A DNA stretch of 8,190 nucleotides from CAZKCK01 sp964552325 (GTDB lineage Bacteria > Bacteroidota > Bacteroidia > Bacteroidales > TTA-H9). Within the stretch, counting starts at the first letter, position 1. The number at the start of each line of letters is the position of its first letter. The DNA is taken from positions 1 to 8,190 of the forward strand of contig CAZKHA010000155.1 in assembly GCA_964552325.1 (NCBI GenBank), read 5' to 3'. Positions 5,876-8,190 of the stretch are shown here, piece after piece. Both the position numbers and the translations under genes were made by a program. The notes beneath the pieces are model-generated. The model saw nothing but the letters and a program-made list of their open reading frames with translations. It had not been told where the DNA came from and did no database searches.

Positions 5876-7126
5876 ATGCCGATCCGGTTTGCCAAAGATC
5901 TTCAATACTATAAGTTTTGTGCGTATGGTTTTTTAAAGAACATGGATTTTTTTGATCCGTTCCTTATCCTGTTTTTTCGGGAGAAGGGCCTGTCGTTTCT
6001 TGAGATAGGCACTTTGTATGCCCTACGAGAAATAATGATCAATATTTTTGAGATACCCACGGGTATGCTGGCCGATACCATGGGCCGCCGCCGCACCTTG
6101 GTATCGGCCTTTGCTTTTTATATTGTTTCGTTCATAATCTTTTATTTTTCGGGAAGTTATGCATTGTTTGTAGTTGCCATTGTGTTTTATGGTTATGGCG
6201 ATGCGTTCCGTTCGGGCGTGCATAAGGCCATGATTTTTGAATATTTAAAACTCAATAATTGGCATGACCAAAAAGCACATTATTATGGTCATACGCGCTC
6301 ATGGTCGCAAACCGGCAGTGCTGTTTCGGCCGTAATAGCTGGAGCCCTCGTGTTTATAACCGGCAGCTACAGCATTGTGTTTATAGCCGCCACATTACCC
6401 TATTTGCTTGATTTAATATTAATTGCATCCTATCCGAAGGAATTGGATGGTAAAAAGCGGGTACATTCGCGCAGCCAAATCCTACAATCGTTTAAAGAAA
6501 CTTTTCTTGATTTTGTTTCAGCCATTACCAATAAGTTTGTTTTAGGAGCCATATTAACTCAAGCGGTTTACACGGGTTATTACAAAGCTGTAAAGGATTA
6601 CTTACAACCCGTGCTCAAAACCCTTGCTCTGGCCTTGCCCATTTTAACATTTGCGCAAGGCGAAAAACGTGCGGCCATAGTGGTTGGGCTTGCTTACTTC
6701 TTTATTTATATGGCTACTGCATGGATGTCGAGGCATTCGGGACGTTTTGCCGAACGCTATCCAAATTTGGTTCGACCGTTAAATTACACGATGTTGGTAG
6801 GACTAACAGCCGGTGCATTAAGTGGTATTTTGTTTTATATTGGTTGGCTCTGGGTTTCTATTGCATTGTTTGTCTTTATCTTATTGATTGAGAATTTACG
6901 GAAGCCCATCGGTATCGCGGCTGTGGCCGATCAACTTGAAAAAGACATTATGGCCACGGCCATGTCGGCCGAGTCGCAAGCCGAAACCCTGGTGGCAGCC
7001 ATTCTTGCGCCAATATTAGGCTATTTTGCTGATTTGTATGGAGTTGGTCCTGCCATTACCATAGCAAGCGTTTTGTTATTGGTTTTGTTCCCGTTTTATA
7101 AGGCCAAAAACAAAGCAATCCGTTAA
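5876..7126 (+). CDS. MFS transporter, drug:H+ antiporter-like
   Basis: This inner-membrane carrier of the major facilitator superfamily has 416 residues, the size of 12-helix members. The N-terminal half carries signature motif A in the loop between helices 2 and 3: GMLADTMGRRR (63-73), with D67, G70 and R71-R73. Hydrophobic segments include about 74-92, 94-110, 146-163, 165-184, 265-283, 303-322, 325-339, 370-388 and 391-408. The signature RSGVHKAMIFEYLK (112-125) follows helix 4, in a form I associate with unassigned bacterial carriers. A long hydrophilic loop around 188-215 separates the two halves, as expected. The gene is preceded by the divergent TetR regulator, the usual arrangement for repressor-controlled efflux. 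Substrate and direction of transport cannot be read from the sequence. The start at 5876 fits the cytoplasmic N-terminus and the promoter spacing. Confidence 0.88.
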   Translation: MPIRFAKDLQYYKFCAYGFLKNMDFFDPFLILFFREKGLSFLEIGTLYALREIMINIFEIPTGMLADTMGRRRTLVSAFAFYIVSFIIFYFSGSYALFVVAIVFYGYGDAFRSGVHKAMIFEYLKLNNWHDQKAHYYGHTRSWSQTGSAVSAVIAGALVFITGSYSIVFIAATLPYLLDLILIASYPKELDGKKRVHSRSQILQSFKETFLDFVSAITNKFVLGAILTQAVYTGYYKAVKDYLQPVLKTLALALPILTFAQGEKRAAIVVGLAYFFIYMATAWMSRHSGRFAERYPNLVRPLNYTMLVGLTAGALSGILFYIGWLWVSIALFVFILLIENLRKPIGIAAVADQLEKDIMATAMSAESQAETLVAAILAPILGYFADLYGVGPAITIASVLLLVLFPFYKAKNKAIR

Positions 7127-7195
7127 GTACCAGATTCAGTGAAGCAAACGCCCAGTCTTAACCGGTTTAGCTGGAGAGGTCTTAGGCTTTAAGCG
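7127..7195. other. Convergent gap between the MFS and TPR genes
   Basis: These 69 bases separate two convergent genes. They include an imperfect inverted repeat, CCAGTCTTAACC/GGTTTAGCTGG (7152-7174), with almost no loop, and no T-run on either strand. I cannot call a terminator here, although one would be expected. Confidence 0.35.
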
Positions 7196-7816
7196 TTACC
7201 TAATATTCGACAAGCCTTCAAGTGCCGAAGCATCACCTGGGCGGTTAAGTAAGGCTGTCCTGAAAAGCACCTCGGCTTCGTGCATCCTACCAAGCTTAAG
7301 GTTTATCCAGGCAAACATCACAAGACTATCGTAGTCGAAAGGATAAAGGTTGACTACTTTTTCGAGGTGTTTGTAAGCAAGGTTGTACTCGCCTTTGCCA
7401 TAATAAATTACGCCTAGCCTATAATTGGAAGTACTATTGTTGGGATCTATTTTCAGTATTTCGAGGTATTGGTTTTTAACCTGTTCTGCATTGCCAGCAG
7501 CCGCTGCAGGAAGTACATAACCCAAGCGTGCCTCAATTGAAAGCGGCATCAATTTCATGGCTTTTTGGTAATACGACATTGATTCGGTAAACAGACCTGC
7601 CAAATAATCGAGCCAACCTAAGCGTAAGTTAAGGGCGTAGTTATCAGCGTCGTAAACAGCTTTTAGCGCGGCTGTAGCTTTCGTGTATTCCCCGGCTTTT
7701 TCATGTGTATAGCTTTTTTTAAAGGCATCTACCATGTTGTTATCTTGGGCATTAATAGTTGCGGCGAGCAATAGGCACAAGCCAAGCGTTAAACTTATTT
7801 TTTTTAAAATAGCCAT
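7196..7816 (-). CDS. Periplasmic tetratricopeptide-repeat protein
   Basis: This 206-residue exported protein has a signal peptide at about 1-23 (basic MAILKK, then LTLGLCLLLAAT, cleavage near INA-Q) and no lipobox cysteine. The mature part is almost entirely helical repeat: TPR-like units at roughly 29-61, 62-95, 96-127, 128-161 and 162-195. The clearest are NYRLGVIYYGKGEYNLAYKHLEKVVNLYP and FAWINLKLGRMHEAEVLFRTALLNRPGD. Such proteins act as protein-binding scaffolds, and no catalytic domain is present. The start codon lies inside the last codons of the upstream barrel gene (13-base overlap) and is preceded by AGGAGG, so the two are co-transcribed and probably translationally coupled. This suggests that the TPR protein works with the barrel at the cell envelope. 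I do not recognise a named family. Confidence 0.82.
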   Translation of the reverse strand: MAILKKISLTLGLCLLLAATINAQDNNMVDAFKKSYTHEKAGEYTKATAALKAVYDADNYALNLRLGWLDYLAGLFTESMSYYQKAMKLMPLSIEARLGYVLPAAAAGNAEQVKNQYLEILKIDPNNSTSNYRLGVIYYGKGEYNLAYKHLEKVVNLYPFDYDSLVMFAWINLKLGRMHEAEVLFRTALLNRPGDASALEGLSNIR

Positions 7817-8190
7817 GTTAATCCTCCTATAATAATTTGTTTATTAAATACTAATTTATCGTCCATGCTTATCATATTATTTTCATACGTATAGTAATTA
7901 TCTGAGTAGTTGAAATATTGGTAACGCAGCGACACAACTACATGATTAGAAACGGGTAATATCACATTCATGCCTGCTCTCAAATCTATATCATCGCCTG
8001 TGTTGTACATTACAAAACCATTTGCAAAAACCATATCGCGCAATGTCCCCGTCGCCAAGTCGGCCTCGAGCCATACTTTTTTAAAGGGTCTAAAACCAAG
8101 CGTTTGTTGAAAAACAAATTGCTCGTTGGAATTTGTACCCACTTGTTGTAAAAGGCTGGTTGTGGCATATAAATTTAGGTTTCCAAACGG
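7804..8190 (-). CDS. Outer-membrane beta-barrel protein, C-terminal part (cut by window edge)
   Basis: The frame is open from the right edge to the stop at 7804, so only the last 128 residues are visible. The internal GTG at 8142 is simply a valine codon. The segment shows alternating polar/hydrophobic strands rich in aromatic residues: LNLYATTSLLQQV, QFVFQQTLGFRPF, VWLEADLATG, GFVMYNTGDDIDLRAGMNVILPV, HVVVSLRYQYFNYS, and a final strand IIIGGLTWLF. The terminal Phe, preceded by alternating hydrophobics, is the usual signal for outer-membrane barrel insertion. Its end overlaps the TPR gene start. I cannot name the family from the C-terminus alone. A porin-like or YaiO-like barrel acting with a TPR partner is possible, but unproven. 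Confidence 0.7.
   Translation of the reverse strand, partial: PFGNLNLYATTSLLQQVGTNSNEQFVFQQTLGFRPFKKVWLEADLATGTLRDMVFANGFVMYNTGDDIDLRAGMNVILPVSNHVVVSLRYQYFNYSDNYYTYENNMISMDDKLVFNKQIIIGGLTWLF
7823..7828 (-). promoter_or_regulatory. Perfect AGGAGG before the TPR start
   Basis: Read on the minus strand, AGGAGG sits 6 bases before the ATG at 7814-7816, inside the codons for Gly-Gly of the upstream barrel gene. It is well placed to re-initiate ribosomes ending at 7804. Strong Shine-Dalgarno sites are rare in Bacteroidota, so it may be functional or a by-product of the GGA-GGA codons. Confidence 0.5.

Noticed and set aside
7804..8142. Complete small protein starting at GTG 8142
   Set aside because: The frame stays open to the window edge with barrel-like sequence before the GTG, so this is the 3' part of a longer gene.

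Overview
The window reads as ordinary chromosomal DNA from a member of the Bacteroidota. Three things support this: promoters of the Bacteroidota type (TTTG / TAnnTTTG) lie in front of several genes, Shine-Dalgarno sequences are nearly absent, and the gene families present (M64 peptidase, Bacteroidota-type MFS carrier, TPR plus outer-membrane barrel pair) are common there. An order such as Cytophagales is plausible but cannot be fixed from this sequence. Seven genes are complete, and an eighth is cut by the right edge.

Left part (1-2500). A short intergenic stretch carries small direct repeats and a long bulged hairpin. It is followed on the minus strand by a phosphate butyryltransferase (ptb) and, upstream of it with a 36-base gap, a secreted M64 zinc peptidase with a clear promoter. 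The two are probably co-transcribed, peptidase first, with the hairpin at 157-208 closing the unit. The partner kinase (buk) is not in view.

Middle part (2500-5100). A pirin-family cupin runs on the plus strand, divergent from the peptidase. A 350-base gene-free stretch with one promoter-like site follows, then a tryptophanase (tnaA) whose specificity residues are of the tryptophan type rather than the tyrosine phenol-lyase type. A strong intrinsic terminator ends tnaA.

Right part (5100-8190). A TetR-family repressor on the minus strand is divergent from an MFS transporter. The intergenic region between them has promoters for both and a cluster of GTTAAY boxes that look like the repressor's operators, so this is very likely a self-regulated efflux or uptake pair. 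After it, convergent on the minus strand, are a periplasmic TPR protein and the 3' end of an outer-membrane beta-barrel gene. These two overlap by 13 bases, with a perfect AGGAGG before the TPR start.

Functionally, ptb, tnaA and the secreted peptidase suggest a cell that degrades protein and amino acids (peptidase to peptides, tryptophan to indole plus pyruvate plus ammonia, acyl-CoA to acyl-phosphate). This link is inference. I did not find a convincing undescribed system. The most informative points are the operator cluster between the TetR and MFS genes, the overlapping barrel/TPR pair, and the unexplained leader region of tnaA.
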